This document shows positions 1-7,618 of a DNA stretch of 17,716 bases, piece by piece. The first letter of the stretch is position 1; every line of letters starts with the position of its first letter. The notes beneath the pieces are model-generated. The model was not told the DNA's origin. It did no database searches and saw nothing but the letters and a program-made list of their open reading frames with translations. A program made the translations under genes and the position numbers. Origin of the DNA: Syntrophaceae bacterium UBA5744 (GTDB lineage Bacteria > Desulfobacterota > Syntrophia > Syntrophales > UBA2192); contig DIFQ01000011.1 of NCBI GenBank assembly GCA_002419215.1, positions 24,497 through 42,212 on the forward strand, given 5' to 3'.

Positions 1-23
1 GCCGCGCTTCGCTCGCAATGACA
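1..23 (-). repeat. Partial dispersed intergenic repeat (CATTGCGAGCGAAGCG type)
   Basis: Read on the minus strand this edge carries TCATTGCGAGCGAAGCG, a string I recall as a dispersed, probably hairpin-forming repeat between genes in many unrelated bacterial genomes. Only one end lies in the window, so its symmetry cannot be judged. No open frame with a plausible start covers it. Confidence 0.4.
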
Positions 24-60
24 TTCTTTTTTCTCGACCCTCTACCCTCGTTCCTTCACC

Positions 61-88
61 GGTCACTGGTCACTGGCCACCGGTCACT
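61..88. repeat. Imperfect tandem heptamer array (GGTCACT, 4 units)
   Basis: Four contiguous 7-mers are visible: GGTCACT (61-67), GGTCACT (68-74), GGCCACC (75-81) and GGTCACT (82-88). The array begins a few bases beyond the 3' end of the minus-strand TPM gene. Its unit length and degeneracy resemble the arrays at 4510-4601 and 4053-4084. ACCGGT near the edges lets the array fold back weakly, but there is no T-run to make a convincing terminator. Confidence 0.65.
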
Positions 89-92
89 TTCT

Positions 93-893
93 TTAGAAGT
101 CCCCCCCTGCACCGCCGCCCCCGCTCATCCCGCCGCCGAAGCCGCCGAAGCCCCCGCCGAAGCCGCCAAAACCGCCGGAGGAGCCTCCTCCCCAACCCCG
201 GCCGTAGTAGGTTCCCCCGTGATGCCTGCCGCCGCGGCCCGAACCGGGTAGCAAGAGCATCGCCAGGATCTGCCGTCCCGTTTCCGTGAAAAGAAAGAGC
301 ATGACGACAACGAGAAAGAGCAGCAGGGTGAAGGGGCTCACCGAAACCCCTCCCGTCGGTTGCGCGGGCTGCATCTGCGGCCTGCCCGTCAGGGTCACGC
401 CGTCATTGCGTGCGATCACATCCGACACGGCCGTCATGGCGTTCAAGAGGCCTTTGCCGTAGTCGCCCTGTTTGAGGTGGGGGATGACGTGCAGCCGGAG
501 GATCTCGCCGACAACCCCGTCGGGCAGGATGCCCTCGACGCCGTAGCCCGTCTCGATCCGTACCCGCCGCTCCTTCAGGGAAAGCAGAATCAGGACCCCC
601 TTGTCCTCCCCTTTCTTTCCGATTCCCCAGGACTCATAGAGACGTGTGGCGTAATCGTCGACCACCATGTCCCCCGCGGTGGGCACCGTGGCCACGACAA
701 CGGCCGTGCCTGTCTTCTGCAGAACCTCCCGGGCGAGATTCTCCATGACGGTCCGCTCACCCGCAGGGATGACGTTGGCAAAATCGTTGACGGCGCCGGT
801 GGGGCGGGGAAATGCCGGGTCCGCTGCAGCGCATACCCCTGCCTGGAAGGCGAGCACGAAGATCAGAAGAAGGGATGTCGTCAGACGGGCCAT
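93..893 (-). CDS. TPM-domain (YgcG-type) secreted/membrane-anchored protein
   Basis: 266 aa. Residues 1-24 form a signal peptide (Arg at position 3, a Leu/Phe-rich core, then AAA). Residues 35-155 are a TPM domain (PF04536), recognisable from the WGIGKKGEDKGVLIL stretch followed by R-V-R-I-E-T-G-Y-G-V-E-G. One hydrophobic helix at about 185-212 anchors the protein. The last 50 residues are a Gly/Phe-rich low-complexity tail, as is usual in YgcG/UPF0603-type proteins. The expected topology is an exported TPM domain with the Gly-rich tail on the other side of the membrane. Biochemical roles for the family are mostly unproven; a phosphatase activity is reported for a plant homologue (TLP18.3) involved in photosystem II repair. 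ATG is the only start that keeps the signal peptide, and its ribosome site is weak. The gene stands alone, divergent from the kinase to its right. Confidence 0.9.
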   Translation of the reverse strand: MARLTTSLLLIFVLAFQAGVCAAADPAFPRPTGAVNDFANVIPAGERTVMENLAREVLQKTGTAVVVATVPTAGDMVVDDYATRLYESWGIGKKGEDKGVLILLSLKERRVRIETGYGVEGILPDGVVGEILRLHVIPHLKQGDYGKGLLNAMTAVSDVIARNDGVTLTGRPQMQPAQPTGGVSVSPFTLLLFLVVVMLFLFTETGRQILAMLLLPGSGRGGRHHGGTYYGRGWGGGSSGGFGGFGGGFGGFGGGMSGGGGAGGDF

Positions 894-1084
894 CGCTGCA
901 ACCGTTCAAACCATTTTCGTGAGGGTTGGTTGGTGCCCTCTGTCGTGGGTTCGTGTCTTCGGGTCGGGTTCATGACGCTCAAAGATCTTATATCCCAGGT
1001 GTGACACGGATTGAAGATAAATTTTCGCGCGCAATTTCGGAAGGATAGAGGCAGTTTGCCCTGCGGCCGGAGGCTGGCTCTCTT

Positions 1085-1100
1085 TGGCAGAGTATTTGCA
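1085..1100 (+). promoter_or_regulatory. Candidate sigma-54 (-24/-12) promoter
   Basis: TGGCAG (1085-1090), five bases, then TTGCA (1096-1100) matches the sigma-54 consensus TGGCAC-N5-TTGCW, with GG and GC exactly ten bases apart. Transcription would start near 1111, about 64 bases ahead of the ATG of the hybrid kinase at 1175. I see no clear enhancer-binding-protein dyad in the 894-1084 part of the gap. Confidence 0.6.
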
Positions 1101-1174
1101 CGATTGCAGGTACCCCAGCCGCACCGTTCCCGAAGGCAGAGTCTCACACAAAACCGGTCTTCCCGAGAGAGTAG

Positions 1175-3919
1175 ATGGCCGCCTCGAGCAAAAAAACAAA
1201 ACAACAACTGATCGAAGAGATTGAAGCCCTCCGGAAGCAGCTTGATTCACGCCAGGGGGCCCAGCGCGAGGAACCGGCCGAGTCCCGGCAACTCTACGAA
1301 ACCCTGGCCCACAGCTCCCACTCCGGCGTCTACGTCATTCTCGACGGGCGTTTCGACTTCCTGAATGAAAAGGCGGCCCTTCTTGCCGGATATCCCGTCA
1401 ACGAGATGATCGGCATGAGATGCATCGACATCGTTCACCCGGGGGACCGTGCGACGATCCGGGAGCAGGCGATCGAGATGCTGAAAGGCCACAGATCGTC
1501 CCCCTACGAGTACCGGATCATCACCGGGTCCGGACAGATCCGCTGGGTCATGGAGACGGTGACGCCCATTCAGTACAAAGGGCGGCGGGCCATCCTGGGC
1601 AACTCCATGGACATCACGGCCCGGAAAGAGCACAGCCGCAGGCTCCAGGAACTGGAGGCCCTGGAGGCGTCCATCCTCGACGCCATCCCCCATGCCGTGG
1701 TGGGGCTTGCGAAACGCCGCATCATTTTCGCCAACGACGCCGTCGACGCCGTTTTCGGCTGGCGTCCCGAGGAACTCATCGGCCAGACGACACGCATCCT
1801 CTACCGCAACGATGAGGAAAACACCGACATCGGGAAGTTCGTCTATTCGACGCTCCGCAGGCAGCGCACTTGCAGCGCCGAGATACCCTGCCGCCGCATG
1901 GACGGCCGCGAGATCGTCGTGAGGCTTCACGCCTCACGCATCGGGGACGACCTGCGGGAAGGCAGGATCATCGCCGTCTACGAGGACATCACCAAGCGCA
2001 AGCGCAGCGAAAAGGCTCTGCGCGAATCGGAGCGCTTCAACAAGGAGATCATCTCCAGCGCCCACGAGGGCATCATCGTCTACGACCGCGAGAGCCGCTA
2101 CATCGTCTGGAACCGCTTCATGGAGGAACTGACGGGTCTGCCCGCCGAAGAGGTCCTGGGTGCGAACGCCTTCGAGGTCTTCCCCAACCTCCGGGAGCAG
2201 GGCGTCGATATCCTGCTCGACCGGGCCCTCGACGGGGCCACGGTTTCGGCGCCGGACCTCACCTACTACGTTCCCCAGAGCGGAAAGACCGGCTGGATTT
2301 CGGGTACCTACGCCCCGTACCGCAACTCCCGCGGCGAGATCGTCGGTGTCATCGCCATGGTCCACGACATCACCGAGCGCAAGCTCGCCGAGGAGGCCCT
2401 GCGAAAGAGCGAGGAGAACTTCCGCGCCATCTTCGAGACGGCCCCGGACTGCATCTTCATCAAGGACCGCGCCCTGAAGTACGTGCTGGTCAACCCCAGC
2501 GTGGAAGCCCTCTTCGGAAAACCCGCCGCGGAGATCGTGGGGCTCTCCGACGGGGAGCTTCTCGGCGAGGCTGCCGAGCAGCGGACCCGCGAGATGGACT
2601 ATCGCATTCTCGACGGCGAGATGGTGGAGGTCGAGTCCGCCGAGGTCATCAACGGGGTTGCCGTGACGCTGCACGTCGTGAAGGTCCCCATGTTCGACGA
2701 CGCAGGGGAAATCATCGGCATCTGCGGTATTGCCCGCGACATCACCCAGACCCGGCAGCTCGAGGCCCAGCTCCTCCAGGCGCAGAAGATGGAGGCCATC
2801 GGCACGCTCGCCGGCGGGATCGCCCACGACTTCAACAACCTCCTCATGGGTATCCAGGGCCATGTCTCGCTCATGCTCATGGACACGACGAGCGAGCACC
2901 CTCATGCGGCCCACCTCACGGGCGTCGAGGACATGATCCGCAGCGGCGCGACCCTGACGCGGCAGCTCCTGGGGTTTGCCCGCGGGGGCAAGTACGAAGT
3001 GAAGCCCACGGACCTCAACGACCTCATCCGGAAATCCTCGGAGATGTTCGGCCGGACGAAGAAAGAGATCAAGATCACCCGGCGCGAGCAGGAGGGCACC
3101 TGGGTCGTCGACGCGGACCGCGGTCAGGTCGAGCAGGTGTTTCTCAACATGTACGTCAACGCCTGGCAGGCCATGCCCGGCGGCGGCGAGTTGATTCTCT
3201 CGACGGAAAACGTCATTCTCGACGAGCCGTTCGTCAAGCCGCACAAGATGCAGCCCGGCCGCTATGTGAAGATCTCCGTCACCGACACGGGGATCGGCAT
3301 GGACGAGGCGACGCGCCAGCGCGTTTTCGAACCCTTCTTCACCACGAAGGGCAGGGGGCGCGGCACGGGCCTCGGCCTGGCCTCGGCCTACGGCATCGTC
3401 AAAAATCACGGCGGCATCATCACCCTGTACAGCGAGAGGGGCCACGGCACGACCTTCAACATCTACCTGCCCGTCTCCGCCAGTGCGGCCGTTGCGGACG
3501 CGTCCCTGGAGCGCCAGGTCATGAAGGGAACCGAGACGATCCTCATCGTCGACGACGAGGACATCGTTCTCGACGTGGGCGTCGAGGTTTTAAAGACGCT
3601 GGGTTACCGGGTGCTTTCGGCCCGCAGCGGGCCCGAGGCGATCGAGATCTACCGGCAGAAAAACAGCGAAATCGACATGGTGATCCTGGACATGATCATG
3701 CCCGAGATGGGCGGCGGCCGGGTGTTCGACGCCATGAAGGGCATCAATTCCTCGGTAAAGGTTCTCCTGGCGAGCGGCTACAGCCTCAACGGACAGGCCT
3801 CGAACATCCTCTCGCGCGGCTGCGGCGGCTTCATCCAGAAGCCCTTCAGCATCATCGACCTCTCCAGGAAGATCCGCGAGATCCTCGGCAAGCCGACCGA
3901 AAAGCGTGCCGTGGCGTGA
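1175..3919 (+). CDS. Cytosolic four-PAS hybrid sensor histidine kinase with C-terminal receiver
   Basis: 914 aa with no membrane helix or signal peptide, so a soluble sensor. In order: a short N-terminal coiled coil (5-30); PAS domains at about 40-150, 162-275, 285-402 and 410-530, each ending in the usual D-I-T linker; a HisKA dimerisation helix with phospho-acceptor His551 in GGIAHDFNNLL; a HATPase_c domain (N-box around NMYVNAWQAM, G1 DTGIGM, F-box EPFFTTK, G2 GTGLGLA); and a receiver domain from about 785 with phospho-acceptor Asp839 in ILDMIMPEMGG. A His-to-Asp relay within one protein is expected; no DNA-binding output domain follows, so the final partner is elsewhere. GAGAGAG precedes the ATG. 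The sigma-54 promoter match at 1085 suggests activator-dependent expression. The ligands of the PAS domains cannot be read from the sequence. Confidence 0.95.
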   Translation: MAASSKKTKQQLIEEIEALRKQLDSRQGAQREEPAESRQLYETLAHSSHSGVYVILDGRFDFLNEKAALLAGYPVNEMIGMRCIDIVHPGDRATIREQAIEMLKGHRSSPYEYRIITGSGQIRWVMETVTPIQYKGRRAILGNSMDITARKEHSRRLQELEALEASILDAIPHAVVGLAKRRIIFANDAVDAVFGWRPEELIGQTTRILYRNDEENTDIGKFVYSTLRRQRTCSAEIPCRRMDGREIVVRLHASRIGDDLREGRIIAVYEDITKRKRSEKALRESERFNKEIISSAHEGIIVYDRESRYIVWNRFMEELTGLPAEEVLGANAFEVFPNLREQGVDILLDRALDGATVSAPDLTYYVPQSGKTGWISGTYAPYRNSRGEIVGVIAMVHDITERKLAEEALRKSEENFRAIFETAPDCIFIKDRALKYVLVNPSVEALFGKPAAEIVGLSDGELLGEAAEQRTREMDYRILDGEMVEVESAEVINGVAVTLHVVKVPMFDDAGEIIGICGIARDITQTRQLEAQLLQAQKMEAIGTLAGGIAHDFNNLLMGIQGHVSLMLMDTTSEHPHAAHLTGVEDMIRSGATLTRQLLGFARGGKYEVKPTDLNDLIRKSSEMFGRTKKEIKITRREQEGTWVVDADRGQVEQVFLNMYVNAWQAMPGGGELILSTENVILDEPFVKPHKMQPGRYVKISVTDTGIGMDEATRQRVFEPFFTTKGRGRGTGLGLASAYGIVKNHGGIITLYSERGHGTTFNIYLPVSASAAVADASLERQVMKGTETILIVDDEDIVLDVGVEVLKTLGYRVLSARSGPEAIEIYRQKNSEIDMVILDMIMPEMGGGRVFDAMKGINSSVKVLLASGYSLNGQASNILSRGCGGFIQKPFSIIDLSRKIREILGKPTEKRAVA

Positions 3920-3987
3920 CTTCTGCAATGATCGCTGCCGATCCGAGCGCGAAATCCGCTCTGACGATGTTCCGCGACGGCCGTTCG

Positions 3988-4084
3988 GGAAGAGCGGAAG
4001 TGAGGAAGAGCAGAAGATCGGAAAAGAAAGAGATGGATCAATCCACTCCGCTCTTCCTGACTTCTTAGCTTCCTAACTTCATGA
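3988..4084. repeat. Octamer array with an 11-bp inverted repeat, downstream of the kinase
   Basis: Four imperfect 8-mers lie in tandem: CTTCCTGA (4053), CTTCTTAG (4061), CTTCCTAA (4069) and CTTCATGA (4077). Just upstream, GGAAGAGCGGA (3988-3998) is perfectly complementary to TCCGCTCTTCC (4047-4057), with 48 bases between, and the intervening segment is rich in GGAAG/GAAG words. On the minus strand the array reads as a TTAGGAAG-CTAAGAAG-TCAGGAAG series. It lies between convergent genes and has no coding potential. It may help end transcription, but there is no canonical T-tract. Confidence 0.6.
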
Positions 4085-4134
4085 ACGAGAGCCCGAAACC
4101 TTTGTTCAGGGCTGCCTGCATGGCCACCCTGCGC

Positions 4135-4446
4135 TCAACCCTGGGCAGCAGGCGGCTTCAGATGCGAGAACTCGTACTCCTTCTCCTGGACCTTGAAAAC
4201 GATCTTTTCTTCCACGTTTTCCAGCAGCTTCCCCTCGATCACCCGTTTGCAGCCGAAGTCGTAGAAGACGATCTGGTGGGTCGGCATGTCCTTCTCGTCG
4301 AGGTCTTTGAAGGAGGCCTTCTGCTCTTCCGGGCTCAGCTCCCGGAGGCTGAGCTTCTGGGCCCTCTCCCGGGTCTCCCAGTCCTTCGTGCGGATGATGA
4401 CCCTGTAGTTGGCGTGGAAAAAAATGGGCATCTTGATTTCCGTCAT
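4135..4446 (-). CDS. Small conserved-looking protein of unknown function (103 aa)
   Basis: I do not recognise a named family. The 103-aa product is soluble, strongly charged and free of signal peptide, helix-spanning segment or Cys cluster (a single Cys at about 75). Predicted beta-strand stretches (IFFHANYRVIIRT, HQIVFYDFG, KIVFKVQEKEYEF) alternate with a Glu/Lys-rich helix. A GGGGGGAGAG ribosome site lies directly ahead of the ATG, which supports it as a real gene. It is convergent with the kinase and divergent from the gene at 4773. The sequence gives no functional clue. Confidence 0.7.
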   Translation of the reverse strand: MTEIKMPIFFHANYRVIIRTKDWETRERAQKLSLRELSPEEQKASFKDLDEKDMPTHQIVFYDFGCKRVIEGKLLENVEEKIVFKVQEKEYEFSHLKPPAAQG

Positions 4447-4509
4447 CTCTCCCCCCTTGTCTGTCGTCTGCCTGGTCTGCTCTTTCTCTCCTGTCTCGTC
4501 AAGAACGGA

Positions 4510-4601
4510 TTCGGGACTCGGGATTCCGGCCTCGGGATTTTTCTGAAGGAAACAGTTCCTTTTAGATCCTGAATCCTGATGCCTGAAGCCCGAAGCCTGA
4601 T
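4510..4601. repeat. Paired, inverted heptamer arrays (possible cruciform)
   Basis: The left array has TTCGGGA (4510), CTCGGGA (4517), TTCCGGC (4524) and CTCGGGA (4531). The right array has TCCTGAA (4567), TCCTGAT (4574), GCCTGAA (4581), GCCCGAA (4588) and GCCTGAT (4595). Read on the minus strand the left units become TCCCGAG/TCCCGAA, the same consensus as the right array, so the two form an imperfect inverted repeat. Between them AAGGAA-ACAG-TTCCTT adds a perfect 6-bp hairpin at the centre. The whole gap 4447-4772 holds no other feature that I can support except the ribosome sites at its two ends. Confidence 0.65.
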
Positions 4602-4772
4602 TACCACATTCGTGTGCGGAAATCTACCGCGGGCCCTTCATTTTGATTGTCACGGCTCCCATCCCTGTGCTACGATCAGCCCGCTCATGGATTTTTCTTT
4701 CTCATTCGAGTTCGTTGTCGGCGGCGGAATCGTTCCGAAGAATTTGTGAGACAACCCGCAAGGAGCCACACC

Positions 4773-4988
4773 ATGGATCTTGGTGATTTTGTCGTCGTCA
4801 CGCATCCCGGCCACCCGATGAAGGGCGCCCGGGGGAAGATCGTCGGCCGGCGCGGGGAATACCGCCCCGATGATTTCTGGTACCTCGTCTACCTGCCCAG
4901 CCGGATGCGGAGCTACCTGATCCCCGGCTCGGCCCTCGAGCTGGAAAAAGTCGGTCCCGCCGCGGAACGGGATTATCTCTACCAGTGA
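4773..4988 (+). CDS. Small KOW-like beta-barrel protein of unknown role (71 aa)
   Basis: The start is fixed by AAGGAG at 4760-4765, seven bases ahead of the ATG; the longer upstream frame has no ribosome site. The 71-aa product begins MDLGDFVVVTHPGHPMKGARGKIV, which resembles a KOW/SH3-like strand pattern (a V-x-V-x-x-G-H-P-M-K-G-x-x-G-x-I turn), followed by a second strand region ending in RSYLIPGSALE. It has no Cys, no helix-spanning segment and no signal. Such folds usually bind RNA or protein, but nothing here says which. A strong terminator at 5029-5067 ends this single-gene unit. Confidence 0.75.
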   Translation: MDLGDFVVVTHPGHPMKGARGKIVGRRGEYRPDDFWYLVYLPSRMRSYLIPGSALELEKVGPAAERDYLYQ

Positions 4989-5028
4989 TCCAACGTTGAA
5001 AGGATGGCCCGAGAACCCGGGCGAGCAG

Positions 5029-5067
5029 GAAGGGGGACGATTCTCCGAATCGACCCCCTTCTTTTTT
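5029..5067 (+). terminator. Strong rho-independent terminator
   Basis: GAAGGGGG (5029-5036) pairs with CCCCCTTC (5054-5061). After one A/A mismatch, CGATTC (5038-5043) pairs with GAATCG (5047-5052) around a TCC loop. Six T follow at 5062-5067. It lies 40 bases beyond the stop of the small KOW-like gene. Confidence 0.9.
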
Positions 5068-5110
5068 ATCTCTTTCGCAGCTCCACCTATGAATACCATT
5101 TCCTCGATCT

Positions 5111-5134
5111 CCCTCTCCCCGCCGAGGGAGAGGG
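5111..5134. repeat. Perfect 9-bp palindromic element (CCCTCTCCC / GGGAGAGGG)
   Basis: CCCTCTCCC (5111-5119), loop CGCCGA, GGGAGAGGG (5126-5134), followed by a GGGTGAGGGGG-like tail. I recall this combination as a dispersed REP-like element in intergenic DNA of many proteobacteria. It lies 17 bases beyond the 3' end of the minus-strand isomerase-like gene and may act as its transcript end, although no T-run follows on that strand. Confidence 0.7.
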
Positions 5135-5150
5135 TCGGGGTGAGGGGGAA

Positions 5151-6155
5151 TTATCCCCTTCCTCTTGTTGTTATTCCACTTGCCGTGACGACCCCCGTCA
5201 CCAGCTCCGCCGGCGTGAGGTCGAAGGCCGGGTAGTAGCCCTTCACGGCGCTGCCGCTGATGGGGGTTCCCCGGAACTCGAGCACCTCGCGGGGGTCCCG
5301 TTCCTCGATGGGGATGTCCTCACCGCACAGCGTTCTTTTGTCGGGCCCGCCGTAGGCGAGAATGTAGAAGGGGATGTCGTAGTAGCGGGCGCAGATCGCA
5401 AGCTGCAGCGTCCCCACCTTGTTGGCCACCACCCCGTCCATGGCCACCCGGTCGGCCGCCGCGAAGACCTTGCTCACCATCCCCCTGGACATGCAGTGGG
5501 CGGCCATGTTGTCGGTGATCAGCGTTGTGTCGATGCCCAACTCGCTCACCGACCAGGCCGTAAGCCGTGCCCCCTGGAGGTAGGGCCGCGTTTCCGTGCA
5601 GATGACCCGTACGTCTTTGCCGTTTTCGCGGGCAAACCGCAGCATGTACAGGAGGGCCGGCCCGGCGAAGCAGTGTGTCAGGACCCTGTCGCCAGGTGCA
5701 ATCAGCGTCTCGGCGTGACGCCCCGTGTCCTCGGAGATCCGGCGCTGGCTCTCCAGGGCCCTTCGCAGGGATGCCAGGATGACCTCGGAGGCCGGCTTTG
5801 CGTCCCCTGCCTCCTCGATGCGGCCCATGAGCTTCTTCACAAGGGCCGCCAGGTGGAAACCGGTGGGCCGCGTGGCGATGAGACGGTCTGCCGCTTTGCG
5901 AAGCTGTTCCATCTTTTTCGCGGCGCCGCTTCGCTCGGCCGCCCGTGCGGCCAGGTAGAGGCCAAAGCCCGCCGTAATGGCGATGTCGCCTGCCCCCTGG
6001 ACGGCCATTTCCTCGATGGCCCGGGCCACGGCCTCGTGGTCGGGGCAGCTCAGGCGGACGATTTCCCGGGGGAGCCTGCGCCGGTCGATGACGACGAGTA
6101 CCTCGCCCTCGAGGAATACATTGTCGTCCAGATCCATTAACAAAGGCTTGTTCAT
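5151..6155 (-). CDS. MtnA/eIF2B-alpha family sugar-phosphate isomerase-like protein
   Basis: 334 aa covering the whole family fold. MtnA converts 5-methylthioribose-1-phosphate to methylthioribulose-1-phosphate in methionine salvage; related members act on ribose-1,5-bisphosphate. Visible family marks are the TRPTG motif (Arg96), the catalytic Cys162 in LTHCFAG, ETRPYLQGARLTA (Gln194), ITDNMAA, the catalytic Asp235 in AADRVAMDG, and ANKVGT (Asn245-Lys246). Residue roles are carried over from what I recall of Bacillus MtnA (Cys160, Asp240). One substrate-contacting residue differs: the usual RGAPAIG is QGAGDIA here, with Gln53 replacing Arg. The N-terminus is also shorter than usual before this motif. 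It is therefore safer to call it a divergent paralogue than MtnA itself. The ribosome site is weak. It is divergent from the PAS-LuxR gene, with a shared gap of about 170 bases. Confidence 0.85.
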   Translation of the reverse strand: MNKPLLMDLDDNVFLEGEVLVVIDRRRLPREIVRLSCPDHEAVARAIEEMAVQGAGDIAITAGFGLYLAARAAERSGAAKKMEQLRKAADRLIATRPTGFHLAALVKKLMGRIEEAGDAKPASEVILASLRRALESQRRISEDTGRHAETLIAPGDRVLTHCFAGPALLYMLRFARENGKDVRVICTETRPYLQGARLTAWSVSELGIDTTLITDNMAAHCMSRGMVSKVFAAADRVAMDGVVANKVGTLQLAICARYYDIPFYILAYGGPDKRTLCGEDIPIEERDPREVLEFRGTPISGSAVKGYYPAFDLTPAELVTGVVTASGITTRGRG

Positions 6156-6327
6156 ATAAAAATGTTTTCCCGTTCTCTTTCCCCGGCACTCTTACCACAT
6201 CCGGCCGGGCGTGTAAATCCGCGCCGGGTTACGCCTGTTTTCCCTCTTGATTGGGTTCCGCAAATGAGATAAGGCGAAAGAGGCGTGTGCCGTCCCGATC
6301 CACCGCTGTGATCCTGGAAAAGGGCAT

Positions 6328-7608
6328 ATGAAAAAGACTGCTGCACGCGATAAGGCTGATCCACACATCCGACAGATCGATAGTAAATACGTTCGGCTGT
6401 TCGAAGAGCTCAGAAAGTCCGAACAGGAGAAGGCGGTCATTCTCGACGCCATGACCGAACTCGTTCTGTTTCTGGATACGGACCTGCGGGTGATCTGGGC
6501 CAACAAGGCGATGCGGGAGGCCTTCAACCTCAAGCCCGGCCAGTTGAACGGGAAGCATTGCTACCAGGCGCTGCACAGCCGGAGCCGGGCCTGCAGCATC
6601 TGCCCGGTCGAGAAAACGCTCAAAACCGGCCAGCCCCACGACGTCGTCGATATCAACTCTTATAAGAAGAACTGGGTGTTGCGCAGCTACCCCGTGCGGG
6701 ATGAAAAAGGGTCGCTGAGCGGCGTCGTCGAGATCGTCACGGATATCACGGAACGCAGAAAGGCCGAGGAGGCGATGCGCCAATCCGAGCAGAAGTACCG
6801 GGAGCTCTTCGAAAATGCCAACGACATCATCTTCATTCTTGATCTCGACGGCAGGATCCTGTCCTGCAACGACGCCGCCTCCAGGACATACGGGTTCGTA
6901 CCGGAGCAGATGCAGGGACTCAACCTGGAGATGCTTCTCGATAAAAACGATCTGCCCGCCGTCCGCAAGCTCTTTCGCAGGAAACGCGGCGAACGGGACG
7001 TGCCGAACCCCCTGGAGTTCCTCACCTATACCCGGACGGGCGAGGCCGTGTGGCTGGAAGTGAATGCCCGGAGCGTGGTGGAGAACGGCAAGCCGGTCGC
7101 CATTCACGGCATTGCGCGCAACATCACCGAACGCAAGCGGATGGAGGAGGCGCTGAGAAAGCGGGAGCAGGAGCTGGAAGAAAAATCCCGGAATCTCGAA
7201 GACGCGAACACGGCCCTGAAGGTCCTGCTCAAGCGCCGGGAGGATGACAAGGCCGAACTCGAGGAGAAGGTCATCTGCAACGTGAGGGAGCTGATTCTCC
7301 CCTATATCGAGAACCTGAAAATGACCCCCGTCGACAGCCATCAGCTCAACCAGCTGAAGATCCTCGAGAGGAACACGAGCGAGATCATCTCCCCGTTCCT
7401 GCGCACCCTGTCCTCGAAACACCCCAACCTCACGCCCATGGAGATCAAGGTCATCAACTTCATCAAGGAGGGGCGCACCAGCAAGGAAATGGCGGGGCTG
7501 CTCAACGCATCGGCCCGGACCGTCGAGGTCCACCGGGACAACATCCGGAAAAAGCTGGGCCTGCGGAACAGGAAAGCCAACCTGAAGTCGTATCTCATGG
7601 CCCTTTAG
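6328..7608 (+). CDS. PAS-PAS-LuxR transcriptional regulator
   Basis: 426 aa, soluble. PAS 1 spans about 35-148 and PAS 2 about 151-270, both ending in D/N-I-T-E-R-(R/K)-K. A coiled coil runs from about 272 to 320, and a LuxR/GerE helix-turn-helix from about 369 to 426, with the family-typical KEMAGLLNASARTVEVHRDN and KLGL. PAS 1 contains a Cys set, Cys78-x10-Cys89-x2-Cys92 (HCYQALH...CSICP), a pattern seen in some anaerobe PAS domains that could hold a metal or act as a redox switch. There is no receiver domain, so DNA binding is presumably controlled directly by PAS signals. GGAAAAGGG precedes the ATG. It may regulate its divergent neighbour or the redox gene downstream; this is inferred only from position. 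Confidence 0.92.
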   Translation: MKKTAARDKADPHIRQIDSKYVRLFEELRKSEQEKAVILDAMTELVLFLDTDLRVIWANKAMREAFNLKPGQLNGKHCYQALHSRSRACSICPVEKTLKTGQPHDVVDINSYKKNWVLRSYPVRDEKGSLSGVVEIVTDITERRKAEEAMRQSEQKYRELFENANDIIFILDLDGRILSCNDAASRTYGFVPEQMQGLNLEMLLDKNDLPAVRKLFRRKRGERDVPNPLEFLTYTRTGEAVWLEVNARSVVENGKPVAIHGIARNITERKRMEEALRKREQELEEKSRNLEDANTALKVLLKRREDDKAELEEKVICNVRELILPYIENLKMTPVDSHQLNQLKILERNTSEIISPFLRTLSSKHPNLTPMEIKVINFIKEGRTSKEMAGLLNASARTVEVHRDNIRKKLGLRNRKANLKSYLMAL

Positions 7609-7618
7609 ATCATGGATT

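Noticed and set aside
894..1174. Possible c-di-GMP or other riboswitch ahead of the kinase
   Set aside because: I looked for the conserved cores and found none; only the sigma-54 match stands out.
1934..3445. Minus-strand open frame opposite the kinase
   Set aside because: Val/Asp/Gly-rich composition typical of the antisense of a GC-rich gene, with no motif or start signal.
1870..4068. Long open frame on the plus strand, out of frame with the hybrid kinase
   Set aside because: It is rich in Arg, His and Gly as expected from a shifted GC-rich gene, has no ribosome site or domain, and the overlapping kinase frame is complete.
4510..4601. CRISPR array
   Set aside because: Units are 7 bp, contiguous and degenerate, with no spacers and no cas gene nearby.
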